From Proales similis (Eukaryota > Rotifera > Eurotatoria > Ploima > Proalidae): a DNA stretch of 64,000 nt. Where the stretch lies: NCBI GenBank assembly GCA_019059635.1, contig JAGVRJ010000009.1:1459001-1523000 (forward strand). The letters run 5' to 3'. Positions 29,072 through 38,001 of this stretch are shown here, in pieces (within the stretch, counting starts at the first letter, position 1; every line of letters begins with the position of its first letter). A model generated the notes under the pieces. The model was not told the DNA's origin. It saw only the letters and a program-made list of their open reading frames with translations, and made no database searches. The translations under genes and the position numbers were made by a program.

Positions 29072-30535
29072 ATGACACAAAACATCACGATTCAGATTGG
29101 CCAGTGCGGCAATCAGATCGGCTGTCGGTTCTGGGACCTGGCGCTCAGAGAGCACGCGGCAGTCAACAAGAAAGGCGTCTACGACGAAGCGCTGAGCACA
29201 TTCTTTCGAAACGTGCAAGTCAGAGCGCGCAGCGATGAATTGTTCGAGACTCGAGAGTTGCCACTGGGACGAGGCGACCAGAAGATCAGCAGCCTCAGAG
29301 CGAGGGCAGTTCTAATCGACATGGAAGAGGGCGTGGTGAACGAGGCAATGAAAGGCCCCCTGAGCGAAGTGTTTGACCACCAGCAGTATTTGACAGACGT
29401 GTCTGGAGCCGGCAACAACTGGGCAGTCGGACACATGTTCTACGGCAGCAAATATGCCGAATCGATCAGCGAACTGGTGAGAAGGAACGCCGAGCTGTGC
29501 GACTCGCTCGAATCCTTTTTCGTCATGCATTCGATGGGCGGCGGCACCGGCAGCGGTCTGGGCACGTCTGTGCTCCGCTTGCTCGCCGACGAGTACAAGC
29601 ATGTGCACCGATTCGTGGTGTCGGTCTATCCGTCGGCCGACGACGACGTAGTCACTTCGCCCTACAACTGCGTGCTGGCCACTCGGCAGCTGACCGAGTT
29701 CGCCGACTGCGTTCTGCCGATCGAGAATCAATCGCTTGTGAACATTGTCAACAAGATACAGGAGGTATCGCGGCCTTCGACAGCTAAAGCGAGCAGAGTA
29801 TTGAGCTCAGTATCAAGCAAAGGCAACATAATCTCGAGTAAGCAGAGTCTGGCCGAGGCGAAGAAGAACGAAAAGCCATTCGACTCGATGAACAACATTG
29901 TGGCCAATCTGCTGCTCAACTTGACCAGTTCGAGCCGATTCGACGGCTCGCTGAACATTGATCTGAACGAGATAACAACAAACCTGGTGCCTTATCCACG
30001 ACTTCATTATTTGGTCTCGTCGCTGTCGCCGCTCTACATCAGCGAAGAGATAAACCAAGAAGTGAGAGGCATCGAGCAAATGTTCTCCGACGCGTTCAAA
30101 AAAGACAACCAGCTGATCCAGTGCGAGCCCAAGTCAAGCACCTACCTGGCGTGTGCGTTGATGCTGCGCGGTCAGGTGCAAATCAGCGACATCAGACGCA
30201 ACATCGACAAGCTAAAGAGCAGTCTGAAATTCGTCGACTGGAACCAGGAGGGCTGGAAGACAGGCTTGTGCTCGGTGCCGCCTTTCGGCCAGTCCTACTC
30301 TCTACTCTGCTTGGCCAACAACACCTGCATAAGTGGCACGTTCGACCACATTCGCACTCGTTTCAATCGTCTCTACAAACGAAAGGCTCATCTCCATCAC
30401 TACACTCAGGTAGAGAACATGGACGCGGACATGTTCGACCAGTCGCTTGCGAGCATCTCAGACTTGATCAGCGACTATCGGGCTCTGGAGACTCAGAGCA
30501 CACTCTCCATCCCTCGGCTCAAACTGCTCGCCTGA
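29072..30535 (+). CDS. TUBE1: Epsilon-tubulin
   Basis: The intronless gene encodes 487 aa. It starts MTQNITIQIGQCGNQIG and continues FWDLALREHAAVN, which is specific to epsilon- rather than alpha-, beta- or gamma-tubulin. The GTP-binding loop GGGTGSG is at about residue 156. Downstream come SADDDVVTSPYN and DCVLPIENQSL, again as in epsilon-tubulin. Epsilon-tubulin works with delta-tubulin to build or stabilise triplet microtubules of centrioles, so its retention suggests triplet centrioles in this organism; many insects and nematodes lack the gene. AATAAA lies at 30673-30678. Confidence 0.95.
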   Translation: MTQNITIQIGQCGNQIGCRFWDLALREHAAVNKKGVYDEALSTFFRNVQVRARSDELFETRELPLGRGDQKISSLRARAVLIDMEEGVVNEAMKGPLSEVFDHQQYLTDVSGAGNNWAVGHMFYGSKYAESISELVRRNAELCDSLESFFVMHSMGGGTGSGLGTSVLRLLADEYKHVHRFVVSVYPSADDDVVTSPYNCVLATRQLTEFADCVLPIENQSLVNIVNKIQEVSRPSTAKASRVLSSVSSKGNIISSKQSLAEAKKNEKPFDSMNNIVANLLLNLTSSSRFDGSLNIDLNEITTNLVPYPRLHYLVSSLSPLYISEEINQEVRGIEQMFSDAFKKDNQLIQCEPKSSTYLACALMLRGQVQISDIRRNIDKLKSSLKFVDWNQEGWKTGLCSVPPFGQSYSLLCLANNTCISGTFDHIRTRFNRLYKRKAHLHHYTQVENMDADMFDQSLASISDLISDYRALETQSTLSIPRLKLLA

Positions 30536-30699
30536 AGCGCTTTTGCTCATTTGTTTTGCTTTCGTCGGCTCATTTTCTTCTACTTTCAAGCTTTCAAACT
30601 TTTGTAACCTATTTGCTCTCTCATACTCTCCCTCTCTCAGTTGTCATCGCATGCAACAGACAAATGCATGAAAATAAAGCGAAAAACAAATAGCGACAC

Positions 30700-31157
30700 T
30701 CAGCCGGTGTGGTGAGCCAAGTCGTTCGTCCAAGTCGGTTGAGTTGGTTTGTTGCCATTTTCGTCAGCACACAGCTGATGGACGAAAAATAGGCAAACTA
30801 GGTGCAGGCTGTGGTAATGGCGTGGGCATGTTAGCGTCTGCTATGCTCTCTCAAGCGTGAAACCAAATGTTTTACAAAAGCAAAAATAAAGCAAATGAAA
30901 TTGACCATACGTCGAAAATTGAGGACGCCTACTTTCTCTATGTTTGTTTCTTTTGTTTATTTTTTTATTTTGGGTTGCTTGAGCGGGTCGTCGTCGTCAA
31001 AGTAGATGGAGAAAGACGCAACTAGAAAGTGCGAGAGAAAGAGAGAGAGAGAGAGAGAGGTGGCCAAGTCATCGTGTCTCTCATATTGTTGTCGTCGTCG
31101 TCGTCATCAGCGTCCTCCTCGTCAATATTTCAAAACTCTCTGATTCGGAACAGTGCA
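30700..31157. other. Intergenic region upstream of the ubiquitin-like gene
   Basis: The region carries a GA array at 31041-31059 and GTCGTC repeats near 31090-31108 shortly before the TATA box at 31158. No gene is seen. Confidence 0.5.
31041..31059. repeat. (GA)n array near a promoter
   Basis: A GA dinucleotide run lies about 100 nt upstream of the TATA box of the ubiquitin-like gene. In arthropods such runs can bind GAGA-type factors, but that use is only conjecture here. Confidence 0.8.
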
Positions 31158-31164
31158 TATAAAA
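31158..31164 (+). promoter_or_regulatory. TATA box of the ubiquitin-like gene
   Basis: TATAAAA is 95 nt upstream of the start codon at 31253, at a spacing compatible with a 5' UTR of about 60-65 nt. Confidence 0.7.
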
Positions 31165-31252
31165 ACTTGTGCGCAGCTGGCACATCGAACTAAATTCAGA
31201 CAGCCTCCGAATTGAAGCGAGAATCGACCAAGCAAAGAAAATCAACGCAGAA

Positions 31253-31627
31253 ATGATTGTGTTCGTACAGGCATTGGACTACGGCCGACTTTTGAGCGTA
31301 GAAGTCGAGCCGAACGAGCTGGTTAGCAGCCTCAAGACTAAAATTGACCAGCAGCTGGGCGGCAACATTCCAGAAGAGATCATCGACAGTCTGAACTACT
31401 TGGGAACCACCCTGAGCTGTGGCACTCCGGTCGGCGCCTACGGAATTCGCGACTCGTCGCTGCTTTACATGGGCCGCAGTCTGATCAGAGCTCAGCCGCA
31501 GCAGCAGCAGCAGCAAGTCTACCAATACCCGCAGACTAGTCAGTACCCGGGCTACAATCAGTATGGAGGCGCCGGCTATGGACCTGCTGGCTACGGCGCC
31601 CAGTATCCAATGTATCCGGGCTATTAA
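31253..31627 (+). CDS. Small ubiquitin-like-domain protein with Gln/Tyr/Gly-rich tail
   Basis: The intronless gene encodes 124 aa. Residues 1-80 read as a ubiquitin-like fold: a first beta hairpin (MIVFVQALDYGRLLSVEVEP), a helix with SSLKTKIDQQL, then short strands ending SSLLYMGRSLIR, in the same order as ubiquitin. There is no terminal di-Gly for conjugation. The tail starts with a poly-Gln run and continues with Tyr, Pro and Gly repeats (such as YPGYNQYGGAGYG), a prion-like low-complexity composition. A TATA box at 31158 and AATAAA at 31705-31710 frame a compact transcription unit. I do not recognise a named family; function is unknown. Confidence 0.7.
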   Translation: MIVFVQALDYGRLLSVEVEPNELVSSLKTKIDQQLGGNIPEEIIDSLNYLGTTLSCGTPVGAYGIRDSSLLYMGRSLIRAQPQQQQQQVYQYPQTSQYPGYNQYGGAGYGPAGYGAQYPMYPGY

Positions 31628-32075
31628 AAGGATCCATGTTTAGGATCCAGCCACTTGCGCCCTCCCTCGCCCTTCCTCCTTGTCTTTGCCCAAGTTTGAA
31701 CTCAAATAAAAACTTGTAGATGATGATGCCAAACCTGGAGAACTTTCTTTGTGTTTATTAAGAAATAACTATCGTCGGCCTTGACTTTGCATGTTTTTTT
31801 TTTTGCATGTGCCGATTTAAATTAATAATTCTTTTTTTTTTGTTTCAAATCTGCGTATCGAGCTGAGAAAGGTTAGAACAAAGGTAGCTAAGAAAAGATT
31901 AACGAAGAGAAGCGAACCGAAGGGGAGTAGCGTGTGATTAAGTTGTCGTTCTAACAAGCGCAATCTCAATCGAGTTGACAACAGAATAATGATAAAAGTT
32001 GATGACGTCATTCATGAAAACGATGGTGATGCCATTAAAGAGACAAGAGGGGATTGCAACCGAGAGGAAACTTGA

Positions 32076-34283
32076 TCAGCGATAGAGTTGCTTGATCTGG
32101 TTGGCGTAATGATTTTCGATTTCACGTCGCTTAAGCTTGAGCGAGACGGTCACGAGACCAGAGTCGGGCGTCCACGCTTCGTCCACGAACTTGATTCGAG
32201 TCGGAATTTCGAATTTGTCCAAACCCTGGCTCAGACAGTGCTCGAGCAGCTCTTGGCGAAGTTTTTCCACAAGCTCGGGCTTGGAGTCGAGCTGCTTGCA
32301 CAGCTCGGTCAGGTCCTTCTCGGCGTCGTCTGTGCTGGTGTTTATGTCTGCGTCAAGTTCACGCAGGTGCGAGCGCAACTTTTTACCGTCCGGACATATC
32401 AAGCAGACGCAGAACGACTTGTCTCCTTGCGCTATGACGCAGCAGTTCTCCACATGCGGCATGAGCTTGATGGCCGCTTCGATGTTGTTGAGCGAAACAT
32501 ATTCGCCTCCCTGGAGCTTGACCAAGTCCTTCTTGCGGTCGATGATTTTCAAATTGCCGTTGGGCAGCATTTCGCCAATGTCGCCCGTGCAAAAGTATCG
32601 AATTCCGTTTATGTACTTAAAGTCCTCGTTGGTCTTGTCGGGCATGTCGTAATAGCCCATGGTGATGTTGCTTCCGCCAATCAATATCTCGCCGCGCGGA
32701 TTCGGCTTGTCTGTCGATCGGTAGCCGGCCTCAGCCCAGTCGGCCAGGCGAATCTCGCAGCATGGCACCACACTGCCGACAATCTCAGTGTCGGTCTGAT
32801 TCGGCAATTGAGTCGTTCCGGCCGCGCATGTCTCGGTCAGACCGTAAGCCTGAATGGTCGGACACAAGCAGACCTGGGCGAACTCCTGAACGTCTTTGTT
32901 CAAAATGGCACCGCCGGAGAGAAGCAGACGACACTTGCCGCCCAGAACGGCGCGGCTGATTCGCTTGAACAGGATTCGATCGAGCAGACGAGTGGACATT
33001 CCGGCCCTGAACTGGTCGAGCTTGAATCTGAACGCCACTCTAAACAGAGCCTGCTTGAACCAGCTGGTGGTGGCCAGCTTCTCGTTCACGGTCTTGTTCA
33101 GTCGCTCAAGAATTATGGGCACCGCAGCCATTATGGTCGGCTTGAGCACTCTCAGGTCGCCCTTCTCGCCTCGTTTGATCGCAGTCGAAGTGTCGGCAAT
33201 CGTCTGCGGAGTGGAGTAGCCCAGGCGGATTCCGTTCAGGACGCAGGTCATCTCGCAGACAAGCTCGAGCACGTGAGCCAATGGCAGATATGCGATGTAA
33301 ATGTCCTTGCCAACGTTTATGGAGCCGAGTCGGGTCTTTAACGCCCTGATTGCAGTCAGTAGATTGCCGTGGCTAATCATCACTCCTTTGGGATTGCCCG
33401 TGCTACCGCTCGTGTACATGATAATGGCCATGTCGTCTCGTCTGGGCTGTTCGAACACCAGCGACTCTTTGTTGGCGTCGTTTCCGATCTCCTCGATCTG
33501 ATCAAATGTCAATATTGTCAAGTTCCTCCTCTTTTCGAGCACGCGCTTCTTGAACTCGACCATCGATCGCTCGGTGAACTTGTCCGTTAGAGCGATGATG
33601 TGCGTCAGACTCGGTATCTTGTCCATAATTTTCTCTAATTTTGACAATTGCGCAGCATTTATGATTATGTAATTTGACGCAGTTTGATTGACGCCGAACG
33701 CGAGCGCCTCCACGCCCAGAGTTGAATAGAGAGTGACCACGGGCACTTTGATGCGAAAGCAAGCCAGGGCTCCGATCAGCCACTCTGGACACGTGTCCGA
33801 GAATATGACTAGCTTGGAGTTGGACTTGAGGCCGATGCTCAGCAAGCCGGCGCTCAGGTTCACAATCCTTTCGTACATTTGCTCGTAGGTTCGCCATTTA
33901 TAGGCGGCCAGTTGGAATTTGCGAAACTTCTTGCCGTTGGGCTGAAGCTCGTCGTCGATCGAGACAATCTCGCGAACGCCCAGTGTCTTTAGGTCGGCGA
34001 ACTGGCGATAATTGGCCTCGAATTCGGCGAACAGATTGGCGTTCGGATCGTCGCATGTGATTAGCTCGTTGGTCAAGGTTGATCTATACGCCGACGAGGA
34101 GTCTTGTTTGTCGACCTGTTCGCTCAGAGTTGCATATTTGTCGGGCAGTTCGCTGTCTTCGTATTTGTACGGCACAAATAGGCCGATGATCAAGTCGATT
34201 AGGAACACTATGCTCAGAAATGGATAGATGACGCCGTATTTCAGCAAGAAACGCACCGCCTTGTTATCTTGGAGGCCAGTCAT
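32076..34283 (-). CDS. Long-chain fatty acid-CoA ligase, ACSL3/4 type
   Basis: An intronless 735-aa protein. An N-terminal membrane anchor (FLSIVFLIDLIIGLFV, within residues about 17-40) precedes the adenylate-forming domain. The ATP/AMP-binding signature YTSGSTGNPKG is at about residue 289, the AYGLTET motif follows, and the fatty-acyl-CoA signature (TGDIGEMLPNG, IDRKKDLVKLQ) comes near residue 570-580. The anchor and overall length fit the ACSL3/ACSL4 branch rather than ACSL1/5/6. These enzymes activate long-chain fatty acids for lipid synthesis, usually at the ER or lipid droplets. TTTATT at 31754-31759 is a candidate polyadenylation signal, close to the 3' end of the convergent ubiquitin-like gene. 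Confidence 0.93.
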   Translation of the reverse strand: MTGLQDNKAVRFLLKYGVIYPFLSIVFLIDLIIGLFVPYKYEDSELPDKYATLSEQVDKQDSSSAYRSTLTNELITCDDPNANLFAEFEANYRQFADLKTLGVREIVSIDDELQPNGKKFRKFQLAAYKWRTYEQMYERIVNLSAGLLSIGLKSNSKLVIFSDTCPEWLIGALACFRIKVPVVTLYSTLGVEALAFGVNQTASNYIIINAAQLSKLEKIMDKIPSLTHIIALTDKFTERSMVEFKKRVLEKRRNLTILTFDQIEEIGNDANKESLVFEQPRRDDMAIIMYTSGSTGNPKGVMISHGNLLTAIRALKTRLGSINVGKDIYIAYLPLAHVLELVCEMTCVLNGIRLGYSTPQTIADTSTAIKRGEKGDLRVLKPTIMAAVPIILERLNKTVNEKLATTSWFKQALFRVAFRFKLDQFRAGMSTRLLDRILFKRISRAVLGGKCRLLLSGGAILNKDVQEFAQVCLCPTIQAYGLTETCAAGTTQLPNQTDTEIVGSVVPCCEIRLADWAEAGYRSTDKPNPRGEILIGGSNITMGYYDMPDKTNEDFKYINGIRYFCTGDIGEMLPNGNLKIIDRKKDLVKLQGGEYVSLNNIEAAIKLMPHVENCCVIAQGDKSFCVCLICPDGKKLRSHLRELDADINTSTDDAEKDLTELCKQLDSKPELVEKLRQELLEHCLSQGLDKFEIPTRIKFVDEAWTPDSGLVTVSLKLKRREIENHYANQIKQLYR

Positions 34284-35232
34284 GCTCCGATTGTGGCTTT
34301 TCGATTCCAGTCGAGTTTGGGTAGATTGCTGCTTGTGGATCTGGTCCTGCTTGTTTGCGAGTCAGCAGCTAGTCAGTGATTGAGTGCGCGCGCGCGTGTA
34401 TGGTTGTGTGTGTGTGTGTGTGTATAGAAGGGTCGATTAATTCGTTTTTTTCTTAATGGCTGCGACGCGTCATTCCTCCGCACACATCTCGCATAATAAT
34501 CATAAAACTGCGCATAAACACGCGCCTCTAAGCAAGTCCTATCTATAGAATTCCGCCAACGATCGTAAAACACGTCGATCAAGTCAATTTGTGGGCTTGG
34601 TTCATACAAGCGAAATGTGACTCGGCACCCCAAGTTGAGAGGGCGGACACATGGGACCAGCGAAGAGAGCACTGGAGTTGAATGAAACGCCTTTGATTTA
34701 ATTTTGTACGCCCGCAATCCCATTTCAAGGCCAAACTTAAAAATAAACGCGACCACATTCTCTATCCTCCTTTTCAACTGAGCGATGCATTCGCCTCAGT
34801 TTCAGTTGAAGTGAGAAACAAAAATCGTCGATGTTTGCCGATCTTATCAAATTTTTTAGCTATAAAATGTTTATTTGAAAATTTGCAAAATTCGAGATAA
34901 AAACGACACAATCATGATTTTGAATGCCAATTGACGTCAAAAACAATGCCATTAATCAGTTCAGTTCTGGCTGTGTGTGTGTGTGTGTGTGTATGTGTGG
35001 GTTCGTGTTATGTGATTGCTATTTTCCTACCGACGAGCAGAAAAGAAAGGGAAAATAAAAAATTGCATAATTGGTCTCCATCGGTAACCTCGCGCCTGTC
35101 TCTATAAGTATGCGCACTGGCAAGGGCCGCATTTCCAAGCAAATGTATAAATTTAAAGTGCAGCAATCTTAAAGCTCGCATATTTCAGCGCCACATTTCC
35201 GAACATAATTCAGTGTCTCTAAACTCATTAAG
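34284..35232. other. Intergenic region and 5' UTR of the first Shisa-like gene
   Basis: This region separates divergent genes. It contains TG arrays at 34405-34423 and 34972-34993. TATAAG at about 35103 and a predicted 5'-UTR intron (35233-35313, donor GTGAGT, acceptor TAAAAG) suggest transcription of the Shisa-like gene starts near 35130. Confidence 0.45.
34972..34993. repeat. (TG)n microsatellite
   Basis: A TG dinucleotide run. A second run is at 34405-34423 next to a short CG run (34387-34396). Confidence 0.9.
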
Positions 35233-35338
35233 GTGAGTAGACTGTCATTTCGCCAAGAAACTCGCAACGAAAGAAACGAGCAAATTTCTCAACTAAAATC
35301 AATTTTCTAAAAGCAAGAGTCGGCCAAAATAAAGAGAA

Positions 35339-36056
35339 ATGACGGACTGTGTGTGGCAACTAGCGATCACGCTGCTCTATCTCCTCCAGGTTGGCTGCCT
35401 TCTCTCCATCCTGTTCAAGTTCATGTTGTGAATCTCACAAACCATAGACCGCCGCCGGTGACGAGTACTGTTCATTCTATCCAAACTACCCGGACACAAC
35501 AGATCGTAAGACAGCTCTGTAAGTTGTCTCGAGTCTCTATTGAATCACAACGCTCAATCACTCTGGCTTGAAGATGCTACTACAAATGCTGCGACGTGTC
35601 CTTCCCCAAGAGTGTGAAAGAGGCCTGTTGTCGTTATGAGACATCCAGCCTTCTGTTCGCAATCATGTAAATCTTCCAGCTCACTGTTTGCTCTAGTCAA
35701 AATTAAATAATGTTTGAAGCTTTCCGATTGTGAGCTGCTTCATTTGCATCGGATGCATAAGTGCGATTGTATCGTTGGTCTGCTGCTGTGTCAAAAGGGG
35801 CTCCGCGAACAGAGGCGGCAACTTGTTCGCCAGACGCTTCCAACGAAATCCGCAGTACCCAGGCCAGGGTCCGAGCGTGGTCTTTAGCACTCAGCAAAGC
35901 GGCAACTATCCCTACATGAACAACCCCAACCCTCTTCAGCCTGCAAACTACTACGAGCTCAACAACACCAACTCACCATACACTCCGCTGGATCTGGCCA
36001 AAGACGAGCCGCCCAAATACTCTGAGGTGACCAACAACAATTCAAAAGGCAACTAG
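35339..36056 (+). CDS. Shisa-like single-pass membrane protein with PPxY tail (copy 1)
   Basis: Exons 35339-35389, 35448-35518, 35574-35666 and 35720-36056 give 183 aa. The second donor is the GT at 35519, not the earlier GT at 35506, because only it keeps the cysteine-rich frame. The product has a signal peptide and a small Cys-rich ectodomain with CYYKCCD and ACCRYE pairs, spaced as in Shisa proteins. A membrane helix follows (FPIVSCFICIGCISAIVSL) with juxtamembrane cysteines. The cytoplasmic tail is rich in Asn, Tyr and Pro and contains DEPPKYSEV, a PPxY motif for WW domains such as those of NEDD4-type ligases. Shisa proteins modulate trafficking of receptors; the partner here is unknown. 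AATAAA lies at 36263-36268. Confidence 0.8.
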
Positions 36057-36624
36057 ACTCTCACCTAGACTCAAGCACACCGCTTCTCTTCTCTCGGTCT
36101 AATCTCTCGGTATAGCTTACCTGTTCTATTCTGTTCTCGTCTATAATCGAGCCCCGTTCGAGTTTTACCCATCAGTGCTTCTTTTTCTATGTTCATTTTT
36201 GTTTTCGTTTCTAATTTAATGTTCGCTATTTACATGACAAGCAAGCCTAGCTGGCACAGCTGAATAAAATTAAGACAGATGCAAAAACAAAAAGCAAATA
36301 ACATTTGAACCTTTAAATCCTCAAAAACCTGCAACCAAAAATTTTTAGAACTGAAAATGCGAGATGATCGAAATAAATAATTATTTGGCTTTCTTGTTTG
36401 AGAACCAGATTTGATCTGTGAAACGCTGATGCCCTTGGCGCGATTATTTCTGTTGGCATTATGCGTTCGACTGGCGCTTCTCGATGAGCCACATTTAAGA
36501 TTTCATTTTCAGCACATAATCATTTCGATTTTGTCTAATTTGTCTCATAATTTTAAACAAGACAATCAAGAAAAAACTGCTTGGCCGACTGTCTGCTCAT
36601 TAGCCTTTTAAAACCTGCACAAAA

Positions 36625-37403
36625 ATGAATAAGGCGTTTCTCACACTGACTCTGATCAGCTTTTTAACCGTAAGAGTGACCGATAATTAAAATCAAGAAT
36701 AATTAAAAGCAGACTCTTCGATCCAGGTCCAAAGTTATTCATGCTTAGTTTGCAGCATCTATCCGGACTATCCAAACACAACACAAAGCTACGGAATAGA
36801 GTAAACTATTATCTCATTCAGGGCAGACATCACCAAGTTGACCTGTTTTGAATATTTAGATGCTCAGGAGAGTGCTGCGACGTGGAATTTCCCAAAGCGC
36901 CGCTGGATGCTTGCTGTCATGAGAAATCATCGAATCATATAAGCAAATCACTTACCATCATGTAATTTCTCCAACTTCAATATTCGTCTTTTTATGCAAT
37001 CCACACTCATCTTAACCACATTTTTCCAAGTTTTCCCACAATCGGTTTCGTTCTTTTTATATTGATTGCAGGCGTTCGACTCTTGTGCTACTATAATCTT
37101 AGAAAAAAGGCGGTTAGTCAAGGTGGTCTATTCTTTCAAATTTTCAGTTTCAGTATTGAGTTTTCAATGCATATTTCTAATTTAGGCTTCAATCAAACAG
37201 TGGGTTCCGTGCCCGGCCAATACGGTGTTCCATATTCCAACCAAACAGCAATAACTCAGCCTTCGTTTGTCCCGGCTCCGTCAAACGCTTACGCCCATGT
37301 GCAATATCCCCGTCAGAGTCAAACCATAGCCGAGCAAGGAATTCCGGCTCAGTCTGATGACCTGCCAAATTATTATGATCTAAAACCAAATATCCGCCAA
37401 TGA
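36625..37403 (+). CDS. Shisa-like single-pass membrane protein (copy 2)
   Basis: Exons 36625-36669, 36727-36800, 36860-36961, 37031-37122 and 37186-37403 give 176 aa. It is a tandem paralogue of the preceding gene: the same exon phases (0, 2, 2), the same ectodomain landmarks (YPDYPNTT, GECCDVEFPK, ACCHEK) and a membrane helix (FPTIGFVLFILIAGVRLL). The last intron (63 nt) is in frame without stops. I prefer splicing because the read-through would add a second hydrophobic stretch and break similarity. The tail has LPNYYDL rather than PPxY, so WW-domain binding may be weakened or changed. A clear AATAAA is not seen; AATAAG occurs at about 37473. Confidence 0.72.
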
Positions 37404-37495
37404 TAGCAGAATCCCATATCCAGCTAAGCTGTAATATATATATTCTCTGTTATTTGGTCTATATTTAACAGTAAATAAGCAGTTTGATGTGCAGA

Positions 37496-37568
37496 GCTTC
37501 GGTGGTGTAGTGGTTATCACGTCTGCTTCACACGCAGAAGGTCGCGAGTTCGATCCTCGCCCGAAGTA
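37496..37568 (+). tRNA. tRNA-Val (anticodon CAC)
   Basis: The 73-nt sequence folds into a full cloverleaf. The acceptor stem GCTTCGG pairs with CCGAAGT (first pair G-T), and the anticodon stem TCTGC/GCAGA encloses loop TTCACAC with anticodon CAC at 37529-37531. The T arm is GCGAG-TTCGATC-CTCGC. Internal A and B boxes are intact, CCA is not encoded, and a T run starting at 37570 is the Pol III terminator. Confidence 0.97.
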
Positions 37569-38001
37569 CTTTTTTTCTTTCTACACTCTTATAACAATCA
37601 CTGGTCTATTTGAATGGCAAGATACTGATTTATTTAAATGGCCTGACTTTCAGTTGCCCAAGTTGTTAAATTGATTTTAACCCCACGCGAATGAAATTTA
37701 ACAACGCATCTATTCTGAAAGATTTATTCATGTTGACGATGGTCTGAAAGACGGGAGTGGGTCAGTTCAAAATTAAATACAAAACTGAACATTCTTTTCA
37801 AAATTGACGGTTAAATAAAAAAAAACCAAGCAAATTGAAAAATAATAATTCTTAATTTGAATAAGAGAAAGAGAACAAAACGGGCAACTAGCTGAATGAT
37901 TCTCAAGCGAACTGTGGCTATGCGTTTGTATCGAACAGAAAGAGAAAAGGTCAAAAAGACGGCTCAACGCATGTGGAATCGAGTTTGAATGCTAATTGGG
38001 A

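Noticed and set aside
32088-33341. 417-codon open frame on the plus strand
   Set aside because: It is exactly antisense to the ACSL-like gene, has no recognisable domain, and arises from the codon bias of the real gene.
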